Below are positions 56,146 through 64,000 of a stretch of DNA of 64,000 nucleotides, piece after piece (position 1 is the stretch's first letter; the number at the start of each line of letters is the position of its first letter). Under the pieces are notes generated by a model, which had not been told where the DNA came from, made no database searches, and saw nothing but the letters and a program-made list of their open reading frames with translations. The DNA lies in contig NZ_SJEY01000005.1 in NCBI RefSeq assembly GCF_004761875.1, positions 1 through 64,000 on the forward strand, written 5' to 3'. The stretch is from Roseovarius aestuariivivens. GTDB lineage: Bacteria; Pseudomonadota; Alphaproteobacteria; Rhodobacterales; Rhodobacteraceae. The position numbers were made by a program, and so were the translations under genes.

Positions 56146-56877
56146 TCAGCCATGCACCTTTGTATAGGTGCCTGTTCCATCCAGAATCGCGCGGAACCCG
56201 CCCGGCTCGTCCAGGCTGAAGACGATGATCGGCAGGCTGTTGTCCCGCGCCAGCGCGATGGCGCTCGCGTCCATCACGTTCAGGTGCCGCGTCAGCACCT
56301 CGTCATAGGTGACGTGATCGAACCGCACCGCGTCGTCGTGAATCTTGGGGTCCTTGTCATAAACCCCGTCCACCTTCGTGCCCTTGAAGATCGCCTCGCA
56401 GGCCATCTCGTTGGCGCGCAGCGTGGCGGCGGTGTCGGTCGTGAAATAAGGGTTGCCGGTGCCGGCGGCGAAAATGCAGACCCGCTTTTTCTCCAGGTGG
56501 CGCACCGCGCGGCGGCGGATATAGGGCTCGGCGATCTCGTCCATGCGTATCGCGGTGATCACCCGGCAGTAGACCCCCAGCTTTTCCAGCGCGCTTTGCA
56601 TTGCCAGCGCGTTCATCACCGTGGCCAGCATACCCATGTAATCTGCGGTCGTGCGTTCCATGCCCTGCGCGGATCCCTGCAGACCGCGAAAGATATTGCC
56701 GCCGCCGATCACCATGCAGATCTCGACGCCCATCTCGTGCACGATCTTCACCTCACGGGCGATCCGCTCGACCGTCGGAGGGTTCAGCCCGTATCCCTGA
56801 TCCCCCATCAACGCCTCACCGGAAATCTTCAGAAGAACGCGGCGAAACTTGGTGGGCTCAGAGGCGGTATCGGGCAT
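56146..56877 (-). CDS. pyrH: UMP kinase
   Basis: A 243-residue hexameric UMP kinase of the amino-acid-kinase fold. [98 protein letters not shown] and [13 protein letters not shown] are all present. It makes UDP for UDP-sugars and nucleotides. It is the first gene of the minus-strand block ending at the bamA terminator. 47 bases separate it from frr. Confidence 0.97.
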   Translation of the reverse strand: MPDTASEPTKFRRVLLKISGEALMGDQGYGLNPPTVERIAREVKIVHEMGVEICMVIGGGNIFRGLQGSAQGMERTTADYMGMLATVMNALAMQSALEKLGVYCRVITAIRMDEIAEPYIRRRAVRHLEKKRVCIFAAGTGNPYFTTDTAATLRANEMACEAIFKGTKVDGVYDKDPKIHDDAVRFDHVTYDEVLTRHLNVMDASAIALARDNSLPIIVFSLDEPGGFRAILDGTGTYTKVHG

Positions 56878-57102
56878 GGAAGGCTCCTGCGGTGGTTCGC
56901 TGGCGCAAAATGTCGGAAAAGCGGTCCGGGTTCAATCGTCAAACCGGACAGGGCGGGGAAATTGCCGATAATAACCGGTGTCACGGTCGCGTGCCCTGCC
57001 CGGCCGCGCCACACGCCGAAGTTCGTTTTGCGCGCGAGGGCCAATGCCAAAGCCGATCACACCCCCATTCAGCTTCCCTCAAAAACCCTCTAAACCACAC
57101 CC

Positions 57103-57984
57103 ATGCCGTCCCTGCCCGATATCCCTCATGATCAACCTGTGCTCATCGCCGGGCCGACTGCCTCGGGAAAATCCGCCCTTGCGCTCGCTATTGCCGAGAC
57201 GGGCGGCGGGCAGATCGTCAACGCAGACGCGATCCAGGTCTTCGCCAATTGGCGCGTGCTCACCGCGCGTCCCACTCCCGAGGACGAGGCCGCCGTGCCG
57301 CACCGGCTTTACGGCCACGTGCCAGGCGATGCGGCCTATTCGGCGGGGCACTGGCTGCGCGAGGTGGCGCCGATCCTTCTCTGGGGACCGCGCCCGATCA
57401 TCGTCGGCGGCACCGGGCTCTACTTTTCCGCCCTGACCGAAGGGCTGGCCGACATTCCGCCCACCCCGACCGAGATTCGGGCCGAAGCCGATGCGATGCT
57501 GGCCCGCGAAGGTCTGTCGCGCCTTCTGGCCGATCTTGACCCCGTCACCCTGGCGCGGATCGATCAACGTAACCCAATGCGCGTCCAGCGCGCGTGGGAA
57601 GTGCAGCGCGCCACCGGGCGCGGCATGGCCGCGTGGCAGGACGACACGCCGCCGCCGCTACTACCGCTCTCCGACGTTGCGGCCTTCGTCGTCGATGCGC
57701 CGAAGGCGTATCTCGACCCCCGTATCGAACGGCGCTTTGACGCGATGTTAAAGGCCGGCGCGCTCGACGAGGCCCGGGCGAATCTGCCCGGCTGGGACCC
57801 CGCCCGCCTGTCGGCCAAGGCCATCGGCGCGCCGGAGCTGATCGCCCACCTGAAGGGCGAGCTCGATCTCGACGCCGCGCGCGCGGCGGTTCTCGTGGCG
57901 ACACGGCAATACGCCAAACGACAGCGCACCTGGTTTCGCGCCCGGATGAAAAGCTGGCGATGGATCTCCGCAGAGACCTTGTGA
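57103..57984 (+). CDS. miaA: tRNA dimethylallyltransferase
   Basis: A 293-residue enzyme adding dimethylallyl to A37 of UNN-reading tRNAs. P-loop [60 protein letters not shown] and the C-terminal [16 protein letters not shown] are intact. It is divergent from pyrH, with 225 bp between the start codons. The tract after its stop codon holds TGTACA repeats and leads to an AraC-type gene in the same direction. Confidence 0.96.
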   Translation: MPSLPDIPHDQPVLIAGPTASGKSALALAIAETGGGQIVNADAIQVFANWRVLTARPTPEDEAAVPHRLYGHVPGDAAYSAGHWLREVAPILLWGPRPIIVGGTGLYFSALTEGLADIPPTPTEIRAEADAMLAREGLSRLLADLDPVTLARIDQRNPMRVQRAWEVQRATGRGMAAWQDDTPPPLLPLSDVAAFVVDAPKAYLDPRIERRFDAMLKAGALDEARANLPGWDPARLSAKAIGAPELIAHLKGELDLDAARAAVLVATRQYAKRQRTWFRARMKSWRWISAETL

Positions 57985-57988
57985 CTTT

Positions 57989-58035
57989 TGTACATTTTGG
58001 CCAAACCGGGGTCTGAACCCTGTACAAATTGTACA
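57989..58035. promoter_or_regulatory. Three TGTACA sites before the AraC-type gene
   Basis: The palindrome TGTACA occurs at 57989-57994, 58021-58026 and 58030-58035. The last two, three bases apart, form a larger near-palindrome TTGTACAAATTGTACA-like block just ahead of the TTG start at 58062. This may be an operator for the downstream regulator. Confidence 0.5.
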
Positions 58036-58061
58036 AAACTCCTGTTTTTCCCGAGGCTCTC

Positions 58062-58862
58062 TTGCCCAATCACGCCCGCCTTCTCACCCTCGCTCAATGG
58101 ACCGGGCCCGCCGCCTGGCGCGCCACCCTGCCCCACAGCAGCGCGCGCGCTGCTCTGGTTTGGATCACGCGCGGGCAAGGTCGCGCGCTCTTGGGCGGAC
58201 GGCGGCGCGGGCTTGGTGTGCACACCGCGCTCGCCCTGCCCGCACGGACGCTTTTCGCGCTAGAGACCGGCCCGCAAAGCTTTGGTCTTGTTTGTGAATT
58301 TCCCGCCGGCTCGGCCTGGCCCATGCCGGACGAGCCGACCCTTCTGCGCGTGCGCGACACCCGCGCGCAGGCCGAACTGACCACACTTCTGGAGACGATG
58401 CAGCGCGAACAGAATGAAACGCGCGCCTTTCTCGACGAGGCGCTGAACGCCCAGGCCAGCCTTCTGACCGTCTGGCTGCGCCGCGCGATCCTCGCCCGGC
58501 AGGACGATCCCGCCAAGCCTTCGGCGGCCGAAACCCTCGCCGCCGCCTATGCGGCCCTGGTCGAGCGCGACTATGCTAAGGGTCTGGCAATGCAGGATTT
58601 TGCTCGCGGCCTCGGGGTCACGCCGACCCATCTGACCCGCATCTGCAAGACATCCTCGGGCATGACCGCCTCGGCGCTTCTTACCGGTCGCATCCTGCAC
58701 GCAGCGCGCGACCTCTTGGAGACAACCGACCTGCCGGCTAACCGCATCGCCGCCATGCTCGGCTTCCGCAGCGCCGCCTATTTCTCGCGCTTCGTCCAGA
58801 AACACACCGGAACCCCCCCAACAACGTTGCGCAAAACGCCGCCGCGCGCCACGATCGCTTGA
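58062..58862 (+). CDS. AraC-family transcriptional regulator
   Basis: A 266-residue regulator. The C-terminal 100 residues hold the double helix-turn-helix: YAKGLAMQDFARGLGVTPTHLTRICKTSSGMTASALLTGRILHAARDLLETTDLPANRIAAMLGFRSAAYFSRFVQKHTGTPPT is the standard AraC signature. The first 130 residues resemble a cupin-like sensor. The start is TTG 58062, with GAGG five bases upstream; no nearby in-frame ATG exists. A TTG at 58029 would add 11 residues. TGTACA sites lie ahead of it. Its target is unknown; the adjacent solute-binding protein gene is a candidate. Confidence 0.88.
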   Translation: MPNHARLLTLAQWTGPAAWRATLPHSSARAALVWITRGQGRALLGGRRRGLGVHTALALPARTLFALETGPQSFGLVCEFPAGSAWPMPDEPTLLRVRDTRAQAELTTLLETMQREQNETRAFLDEALNAQASLLTVWLRRAILARQDDPAKPSAAETLAAAYAALVERDYAKGLAMQDFARGLGVTPTHLTRICKTSSGMTASALLTGRILHAARDLLETTDLPANRIAAMLGFRSAAYFSRFVQKHTGTPPTTLRKTPPRATIA

Positions 58863-58916
58863 TTTCCGGCGCGGCGCGATGTGAGATGGCTCCAACGCCC
58901 CGCGCCCGTGAGCCTT

Positions 58917-60566
58917 ATGCCCCATCCACCGCATCCCGCCCTGTTCGACCTGACCCGCGACCTGCACGCCCGAAAGCTCTCCCGCCGCGAGTTTTTGACC
59001 CGCGCCACGGCGCTTGGGCTGACCGCATCCGCAGCCTTGGGTCTCTCAGGCGCGCCGCAAACGGCGCGCGCTGACACCTCCATCGCACGCGGCGGCACGC
59101 TGCGTATTCAGCAATTGGTCAAGGAACTGCATGATCCACGGCTCTATGACTGGAGCGAGAAAGGCAATCAAACCAGAGGCTTCCTTGAGTATCTCGTCCA
59201 ACTGAACCGCGACGGCACGCTGCAGGGAATGCTGCTCGAAAGTTGGGAGGCCAACGCGGATGCCACCCGCTATGTGCTGCATCTGCGGCCCGACGTGACG
59301 TGGAGCAATGGCGACGGGTTCACCGCCGAGGACGTCGTGCACAATTTCACCCGGTGGTGCGATACCGCGACGCCCGGCAACTCGATGACGTCGCGCCTGG
59401 TCTCGCTGATCGATCCGCAGACCGGACAGATGCGCGCCGAGGCTGTGACAGTCGAGGACGACCTCACACTCACGCTTTCGCTCGGATCGCCGGATATCGC
59501 GCTCATCGCGAACCTGTCGGATTACCCCGCCGCCGTCATGCATCGCGCCTATGCCGGAGAGAATCCTTTCGACTTCGGGATCGGCACCGGCCCCTATCGC
59601 CCGGTCGAGAATATCCCGGGCACAAGATGCATCCTCGAACGAGACCAGACCCGTGCATGGTGGGGGGCCGAGGTCTATGGCGGACCCTTCGTGGATCGCG
59701 TGGAATTCCTCGACTACGGCACCGATCCCTCAAGCTGGCTTGCCGCCGCCGAAAACGACGAGATCGACCTGCTCTACGAATCAGTGGGCAATTTCATAGA
59801 CGTACTGGACACGATTGGCTGGACCCGCACGGAAACGGAAAGCGCCGCGACAATGGTCATCCGCTGCAATGCGCGCGCCGAGATCGACGGTCAGACGCCG
59901 TATGCCAACGCCGCGACCCGCCGCGCACTGGCACTCGCGGTCGACAATGAGATCTGCCTGGAACTTGGCTATGCAGGGTTCGGCGAAGTTGCCGCGAACG
60001 ATCACGTCAGCCCGATCCATCCGGCCCACGCCGAGATTGGCCCTCCGGAGTTCGATCCGGTCGAGGCCCGGCGGCTTTTGTCCGACGCCGGGATGGCGGA
60101 TTTCGAGCACGAGCTGATCACCATCGACGACGAGTGGCAGCGCAACACCGGGGATGCGGTCGCCGCCCTATTGCAGGACGCCGGCATAAAGACCCGGCGC
60201 ACGATCGTGCCAGGGGCCGAATTCTGGCAGAACTGGCAGACCTATCCTTTTTCGGCCACGCAATGGAACCACCGCCCGCTCGACGTGCAGGTCCTGTCGC
60301 TGGCATACCGATCGAATGCCGTGTGGAATGAAACCGGCTTCGCCGATCCCGAGTTCGACACGGCCCTCGACCGGGCGATGGCGCTTGGCGATGCTGATAG
60401 CCGCCGCGAGATCATGCGAGAGCTGCAAACGCGCATGCGCGATCAGGGCGTGATCATCCAACCCTACTGGCGCAGGCTCTACAACCACCACAACGGCAGA
60501 CTGGTCGGTGCCGATCGGCATCCGTCAAACGAGATACATGTCTGCGAGATCGGGTTCACGGCCTAG
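58917..60566 (+). CDS. Tat-exported ABC transporter substrate-binding protein
   Basis: A 549-residue family 5 solute-binding protein. The N-terminus has a twin-arginine signal LSRREFLTRATALGLTASAALGL ahead of PQTARA, so export is via Tat, folded. Family segments: GFLEYLVQLNRDGTLQGMLLESWEA, YVLHLRPDVTWSNGDGFTAEDVVHNF, IGTGPYRPVENIPGTRC and RRALALAVDNEICLELGYA. No permease or ATPase genes are adjacent. It follows the AraC-type gene by 54 bases in the same direction. The ligand is unknown. ATG 58917 lies 12 codons inside an open frame. Confidence 0.88.
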   Translation: MPHPPHPALFDLTRDLHARKLSRREFLTRATALGLTASAALGLSGAPQTARADTSIARGGTLRIQQLVKELHDPRLYDWSEKGNQTRGFLEYLVQLNRDGTLQGMLLESWEANADATRYVLHLRPDVTWSNGDGFTAEDVVHNFTRWCDTATPGNSMTSRLVSLIDPQTGQMRAEAVTVEDDLTLTLSLGSPDIALIANLSDYPAAVMHRAYAGENPFDFGIGTGPYRPVENIPGTRCILERDQTRAWWGAEVYGGPFVDRVEFLDYGTDPSSWLAAAENDEIDLLYESVGNFIDVLDTIGWTRTETESAATMVIRCNARAEIDGQTPYANAATRRALALAVDNEICLELGYAGFGEVAANDHVSPIHPAHAEIGPPEFDPVEARRLLSDAGMADFEHELITIDDEWQRNTGDAVAALLQDAGIKTRRTIVPGAEFWQNWQTYPFSATQWNHRPLDVQVLSLAYRSNAVWNETGFADPEFDTALDRAMALGDADSRREIMRELQTRMRDQGVIIQPYWRRLYNHHNGRLVGADRHPSNEIHVCEIGFTA

Positions 60567-60582
60567 GTCTTCAGGGGCGCTA

Positions 60583-61176
60583 TCAGCTGCCCCAGATGAT
60601 CTTCACGTAATTCCGGGTTTCCTTGTAGGGCGGCACGCCCCCGTGTCTTTCAACCGCTTTCGGCCCGGCATTATAGGCCGCTAGAGCGAGGCGCCAGCTG
60701 CGAAACGTGCGGAACTGCTCCGCCAGATAGCGCGCGCCGCCTTCGAGGTTCTCGTAAGGATCGTGAGGATCGACGCCTAGATAAGACGCCGTGCCGGGCA
60801 TCAACTGCGCCAGTCCGATCGCGCCCTTGTGCGACCGAGCCCGGGCGTTCCAGCCCGACTCCTGCTGGACCAGCCGCAGGAACAGATCTTCGGGTACGCC
60901 GTGGCGGCGTGCGGCCTGACGCGCCATCCCCAGATACGGACCGTTGTAACGTCCCGCAAAGCCTTTTCTCGGCTCGTCGTCCCATTTGCTGGGGGTCTTC
61001 ACACGCTCGGGCTGTAGACGCACAGACGCTTTGTACTGGTCGCGCGCCCGCGTATCGAGCACCTTGGTCTGGGACTTGAAAATCCGCGATTTACCCTGGG
61101 TGGAAAAGATGTCCGCCTGTCCGGCTATGGGCCATGTCATCGCCAAAGCCGTCACCGCAACCGCAAGTCTTCGCAT
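60583..61176 (-). CDS. Lytic transglycosylase, SLT domain
   Basis: A 197-residue periplasmic enzyme cleaving peptidoglycan glycan strands. A signal peptide ([20 protein letters not shown]) is followed by a basic linker and the SLT domain: [53 protein letters not shown] with the catalytic glutamate in QESGW, and [29 protein letters not shown]. The start is ATG 61176 with GGAGAG upstream; a GTG at 61188 overlaps that site. Standalone, convergent with the solute-binding protein gene. Confidence 0.92.
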   Translation of the reverse strand: MRRLAVAVTALAMTWPIAGQADIFSTQGKSRIFKSQTKVLDTRARDQYKASVRLQPERVKTPSKWDDEPRKGFAGRYNGPYLGMARQAARRHGVPEDLFLRLVQQESGWNARARSHKGAIGLAQLMPGTASYLGVDPHDPYENLEGGARYLAEQFRTFRSWRLALAAYNAGPKAVERHGGVPPYKETRNYVKIIWGS

Positions 61177-61362
61177 ACCACTCTCCACCCGGCCTTTCGC
61201 AGATGGGCGGCACTATACCGCGTTCACCTCAAATTGCCAGACCCACGGAGCTGGAAACGCGGTCTCTCAAAATCAAGTCGTTTTTTATCTTTCCTTCACC
61301 TCTTTGCGATGGTGTAACCGGAACCAACGCAAGTCTTTCGAACCGATCTGCAAGGAGGCGCC

Positions 61363-61848
61363 ATGGCCGGCTCAGTCAACAAAGTCATTCTCATCGGCAA
61401 TCTGGGCCGCGACCCCGAGGTGCGCACGTTTCAGAACGGCGGCAAGGTCTGCAATCTGCGTATTGCGACGTCCGAGAACTGGAAGGACCGGAACACCGGC
61501 GAGCGGCGCGAAAAGACCGAATGGCATTCCGTTGCCATCTTCAACGAGAACCTGGCCCGGCTGGCCGAACAGTATCTGCGCAAGGGTTCCAAGGTTTATA
61601 TCGAGGGCAAACTGGAAACCCGCAAATGGCAGGATCAGTCAGGCCAGGACCGGTATTCGACGGAGGTGGTGCTGCGGCCCTACGCCGGCGAACTGACCTT
61701 TCTCGACAGCCGCGACGGCGGTGGAGGCGGCGGCAGTTACGGAGGCGGGAGCAGCGGCGGCTATGACCGAGACCAAGGTGGCCCGTCGGACAGCGGCCCG
61801 TCGCAGAGCAGCCCGTCGCGCGATTACGACGACGAAATTCCGTTCTGA
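61363..61848 (+). CDS. ssb: Single-stranded DNA-binding protein
   Basis: A 161-residue SSB: OB fold ([39 protein letters not shown] through [39 protein letters not shown]), a glycine- and serine-rich linker, and the acidic tip DDEIPF that recruits repair and replication proteins. GGAGG lies ahead of the ATG. It is single, ending in a hairpin. Confidence 0.97.
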   Translation: MAGSVNKVILIGNLGRDPEVRTFQNGGKVCNLRIATSENWKDRNTGERREKTEWHSVAIFNENLARLAEQYLRKGSKVYIEGKLETRKWQDQSGQDRYSTEVVLRPYAGELTFLDSRDGGGGGGSYGGGSSGGYDRDQGGPSDSGPSQSSPSRDYDDEIPF

Positions 61849-61871
61849 CAAACGGGCACTGCACGACCTCC

Positions 61872-61898
61872 ATAGCCTTGCCTCCGCGGCAAGGCTAT
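61872..61898 (+). terminator. ssb terminator
   Basis: ATAGCCTTGCC (61872-61882) and GGCAAGGCTAT (61888-61898) form a perfect 11-bp stem with a 5-base loop, 23 bases after the ssb stop, followed by TTCCTGTTT. Confidence 0.65.
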
Positions 61899-62015
61899 TT
61901 CCTGTTTCAAGCGCGGGACAACGTTGCGAAAGACCCGGCAGAACTGGAATTGACGCATATTCCCATGCGTCGTGCATTAACAGTGTCTTAGGCTCAGTCA
62001 GCCCTAATCTACGGC

Positions 62016-62906
62016 ATGAGCCATGTACTGCTTTCAGAAGATCACCTGATCCCGCCACCTGCACCGGCCGCGCTTCAACAGCATTCAAACTACGGCGCGG
62101 CGTTGCGCGCACTTGGGGTTACGGTCAACCAGTTGCAAGCCGACGGCGCGACCGCGCTTCTGGTGCGGCGGCGGATCGGGCCGGTCGGCCTGTCTTGGTT
62201 GCCACGCGGGCCGGTCATTGCGCAGGACGGCAACGCCGCAAGACTTCTTGATCACCTGCCGCGTGGAGTATCTGTGGCGATCTCCGAGACCGATCAAGCG
62301 CTGAACACCTATCGCGCGGCGGGATTCCGCCCGATCCTTCAACCACGTCAGGTCGCCGAACTGAATCTTACGGCGTCCGTTGCTGCAAGAATGGCCGCTC
62401 AGCACGGAAAGTGGCGAAATCGCCTGCGCCGTGCCTTGGATGGCCCGCTTCAGGTGAGCCATCGCCGTTTCGATCCGGTGCGCGATGTGCCGTTTCTTGC
62501 CCTCGAAGACGCCCAAAGGCGGGAAAAACGCTACGCTGCCCTGCCCCGGGCTTTCACGCAGGCCTATGCTGCCACTGCGCCAGAAGCCACACGGCTTTTT
62601 CTCGCACATCATCACGGAGAGCTTGCAGGTTTCGTCTTGCTTCTTCTGCATGCACCTGTTGCCACATACCACATTGGCTGGACGGGAACCTTAGGAAGAC
62701 GCCTCGGCGCACACCCGCTCTTGTTGTGGCAGGCGGCAGGTTGGCTTGCGCAGGACGGATTCACGCGACTTGATCTCGGTTCCCTCGATCGCGACATGGC
62801 ACCCGGTCTGGCACGGTTCAAACTCGGGTTCGGGGCGGCCTCCCGTCCACTCGGCCCGACGCTGTTGCGCCTACGGCGCCTCACCCCGGCCCGTGCCGCC
62901 GCCTGA
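62016..62906 (+). CDS. GNAT/FemAB-like acyltransferase
   Basis: A 296-residue protein of the GNAT superfamily, FemAB/lipid II-finding type: [111 protein letters not shown] and [10 protein letters not shown]. The middle HHGELAGF to [12 protein letters not shown] part carries the acyl-CoA or acyl-carrier binding turn. The acceptor is unknown. Its own ribosome binding site is weak. It precedes typA by 72 bases in the same direction. Confidence 0.75.
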   Translation: MSHVLLSEDHLIPPPAPAALQQHSNYGAALRALGVTVNQLQADGATALLVRRRIGPVGLSWLPRGPVIAQDGNAARLLDHLPRGVSVAISETDQALNTYRAAGFRPILQPRQVAELNLTASVAARMAAQHGKWRNRLRRALDGPLQVSHRRFDPVRDVPFLALEDAQRREKRYAALPRAFTQAYAATAPEATRLFLAHHHGELAGFVLLLLHAPVATYHIGWTGTLGRRLGAHPLLLWQAAGWLAQDGFTRLDLGSLDRDMAPGLARFKLGFGAASRPLGPTLLRLRRLTPARAAA

Positions 62907-62978
62907 GATCCTTTTCCCTCTGGCCATTCTGGCCCCATGGCGATAGGGGCCGTGCGAAACCAACCGAGGACGCATCGC

Positions 62979-64000
62979 ATGGACCTGCGTAATATCGCCA
63001 TCATTGCCCACGTGGACCACGGCAAGACCACGCTCGTGGACGAATTGCTGAAGCAATCGGGTGCCTTCCGCACCGGGCAAGCCGTTGCCGAACGCGCCAT
63101 GGACAGCAACGATCTTGAGCGAGAGCGCGGCATCACCATCCTCGCAAAGGCGACGTCGGTAGAGTGGAAAGGCACGCGGATTAATATCGTCGATACTCCC
63201 GGTCACGCCGATTTTGGCGGCGAAGTTGAGCGGATCCTGTCGATGGTCGATGGCGTGGTCTTGCTGGTGGATGCAGCCGAAGGTCCGATGCCGCAGACCA
63301 AGTTCGTGACGCAAAAAGCTCTGGCCCTTGGCTTGCGTCCGATCGTGGTGCTTAACAAGGTGGATAAGCCCGACGCTGAACCTGATAGGGCGCTTGACGA
63401 ATGCTTCGATCTTTTTGCTTCGCTTGATGCCAACGAGGACCAGCTGGATTTTCCGCATATGTACGCCAGTGGACGCTCGGGCTGGGCCGATCACGAGCTT
63501 GATGGACCGAGAAAGGATCTTTCGGCGCTGTTCGCCCTCATCGTGAACCACGTCCCGAAGCCCAAGCAGCTTGCGCATGTGGACGAGGATTTCCGCATGT
63601 TGGCCACCACCCTTGGTGCGGACCCCTTTGTCGGTCGCATCCTGACAGGACGGGTCGAGTCGGGCCGCCTAAAGGTCGGCGCGACGGTGCAGGCACTCAG
63701 CCGCGTGGGCCAGAAGATCGAACAGTTCCGCGTGACCAAGATCCAGGCATTTCGCGGCCTGCAACTGCAAGACATCGAAGAGGCAAGCGCCGGCGACATC
63801 GTCACGCTCGCCGGCATGTCCAAGGCGACCGTCGCCGACACCATCTGCGCCTTGGCCGTCGATACGCCCATCGCCGCGCAACCGATCGATCCGCCCACGA
63901 TTTCCGTCACGTTCGGCATCAACGACAGCCCGCTGGCGGGCCGCGATGGCAAGAAGGTTCAGAGCCGTGTCATCCGCGAACGGCTGATGAAAGAGGCCGA
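62979..64000 (+). CDS. typA: GTPase TypA/BipA, 3' end beyond window
   Basis: The first 340 codons of a ribosome-binding translational GTPase of the EF-G type. GTP-binding motifs: G1 [10 protein letters not shown]2 RGITI, G3 DTPGHADF, G4 NKVDK and G5 ASGRSG. Domain II follows ([22 protein letters not shown]) and domain III begins near the window end ([26 protein letters not shown], typical of TypA and distinguishing it from LepA). It acts in cold and stress adaptation and in ribosome assembly. Start ATG 62979 follows GAGGA. The gene continues to the right of the window. Confidence 0.95.
   Translation, partial: MDLRNIAIIAHVDHGKTTLVDELLKQSGAFRTGQAVAERAMDSNDLERERGITILAKATSVEWKGTRINIVDTPGHADFGGEVERILSMVDGVVLLVDAAEGPMPQTKFVTQKALALGLRPIVVLNKVDKPDAEPDRALDECFDLFASLDANEDQLDFPHMYASGRSGWADHELDGPRKDLSALFALIVNHVPKPKQLAHVDEDFRMLATTLGADPFVGRILTGRVESGRLKVGATVQALSRVGQKIEQFRVTKIQAFRGLQLQDIEEASAGDIVTLAGMSKATVADTICALAVDTPIAAQPIDPPTISVTFGINDSPLAGRDGKKVQSRVIRERLMKEA

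Noticed and set aside
61320..61350. Two GAAC copies upstream of ssb as a LexA box
   Set aside because: Alphaproteobacterial LexA boxes are GAAC-N7-GAAC; here the spacing is about 15 bases.

Overview
The window looks like chromosomal DNA of a marine alphaproteobacterium of the order Rhodobacterales (Roseobacter group). The reasons are high GC, a ctrA gene next to a SciP-type (DUF1153) gene, the order pyrH-frr-uppS-cdsA-rseP-bamA-skp-fabZ-lpxA-lpxI-lpxB, a cysG-DUF2849-cysI-cysH-DUF934 sulfur operon, and an infC product beginning with the residues [11 protein letters not shown]. Nearly all assignments come from reading the translated sequences for family motifs; no database was searched.

Layout. 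1-6.1 kb: a gene-poor, probably accessory stretch lying beyond the 3' end of a tRNA-Val gene. It holds the C-terminal part of a helicase-like protein, a methyltransferase, a GFA-family protein, a serine hydrolase of the beta-lactamase family and about 1.2 kb with almost no coding. 6.1-19 kb: two tRNA-Val genes, a phosphatase, an HU-like protein, a broken RTX gene, lon, a dioxygenase, tgt, a methyltransferase and a RimB-RimK fusion with a possible attenuator in its leader. 19.1-20.4 kb: a small insert of accessory type (ABM monooxygenase, GFA protein, tandem 11-bp repeats). 20.4-23.4 kb: sufT, a SatD-like/DUF3307 pair behind paired palindromes, an A-type Fe-S carrier and tpiA. 23.4-29.5 kb: an Lrp-family regulator facing an assimilatory sulfate reduction operon that ends in a ferredoxin-NADP reductase and a strong terminator. 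29.5-37.8 kb: an Ala/Glu-rich membrane-anchored protein, infC (apparent AUA start), a peptide-type ABC transporter without ATPase genes, hisI, a NifU-like scaffold and a haem-binding membrane sensor. 37.9-45.7 kb: recG-ligA, ctrA-sciP, mnmA and a RAYT transposase flanked by two REP hairpins. 45.3-56.9 kb: the envelope biogenesis block. 57.1-64 kb: miaA, an AraC-type regulator, an orphan Tat-dependent solute-binding protein, a lytic transglycosylase, ssb, a GNAT protein and the start of typA.

How the genes work together. The cys block forms one operon: sirohaem synthesis (CysG), APS/PAPS reduction (CysH), sulfite reduction (CysI) and a likely electron source (Fpr). The Lrp-type gene is the obvious candidate regulator. 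The minus-strand block from 56.9 to 45.7 kb makes and assembles the outer membrane: UMP and undecaprenyl/phospholipid precursors, the RseP protease, the BamA insertase with its Skp chaperone, and the FabZ/LpxA/LpxI/LpxB lipid A steps. CtrA and its inhibitor SciP sit in tandem with a CtrA-type box ahead of ctrA. The most unusual signals are the SatD/DUF3307 promoter architecture, the RAYT/REP unit with covarying stems, the AUA start of infC, the riboswitch-like leader of the rimB-rimK fusion, and several small membrane proteins.
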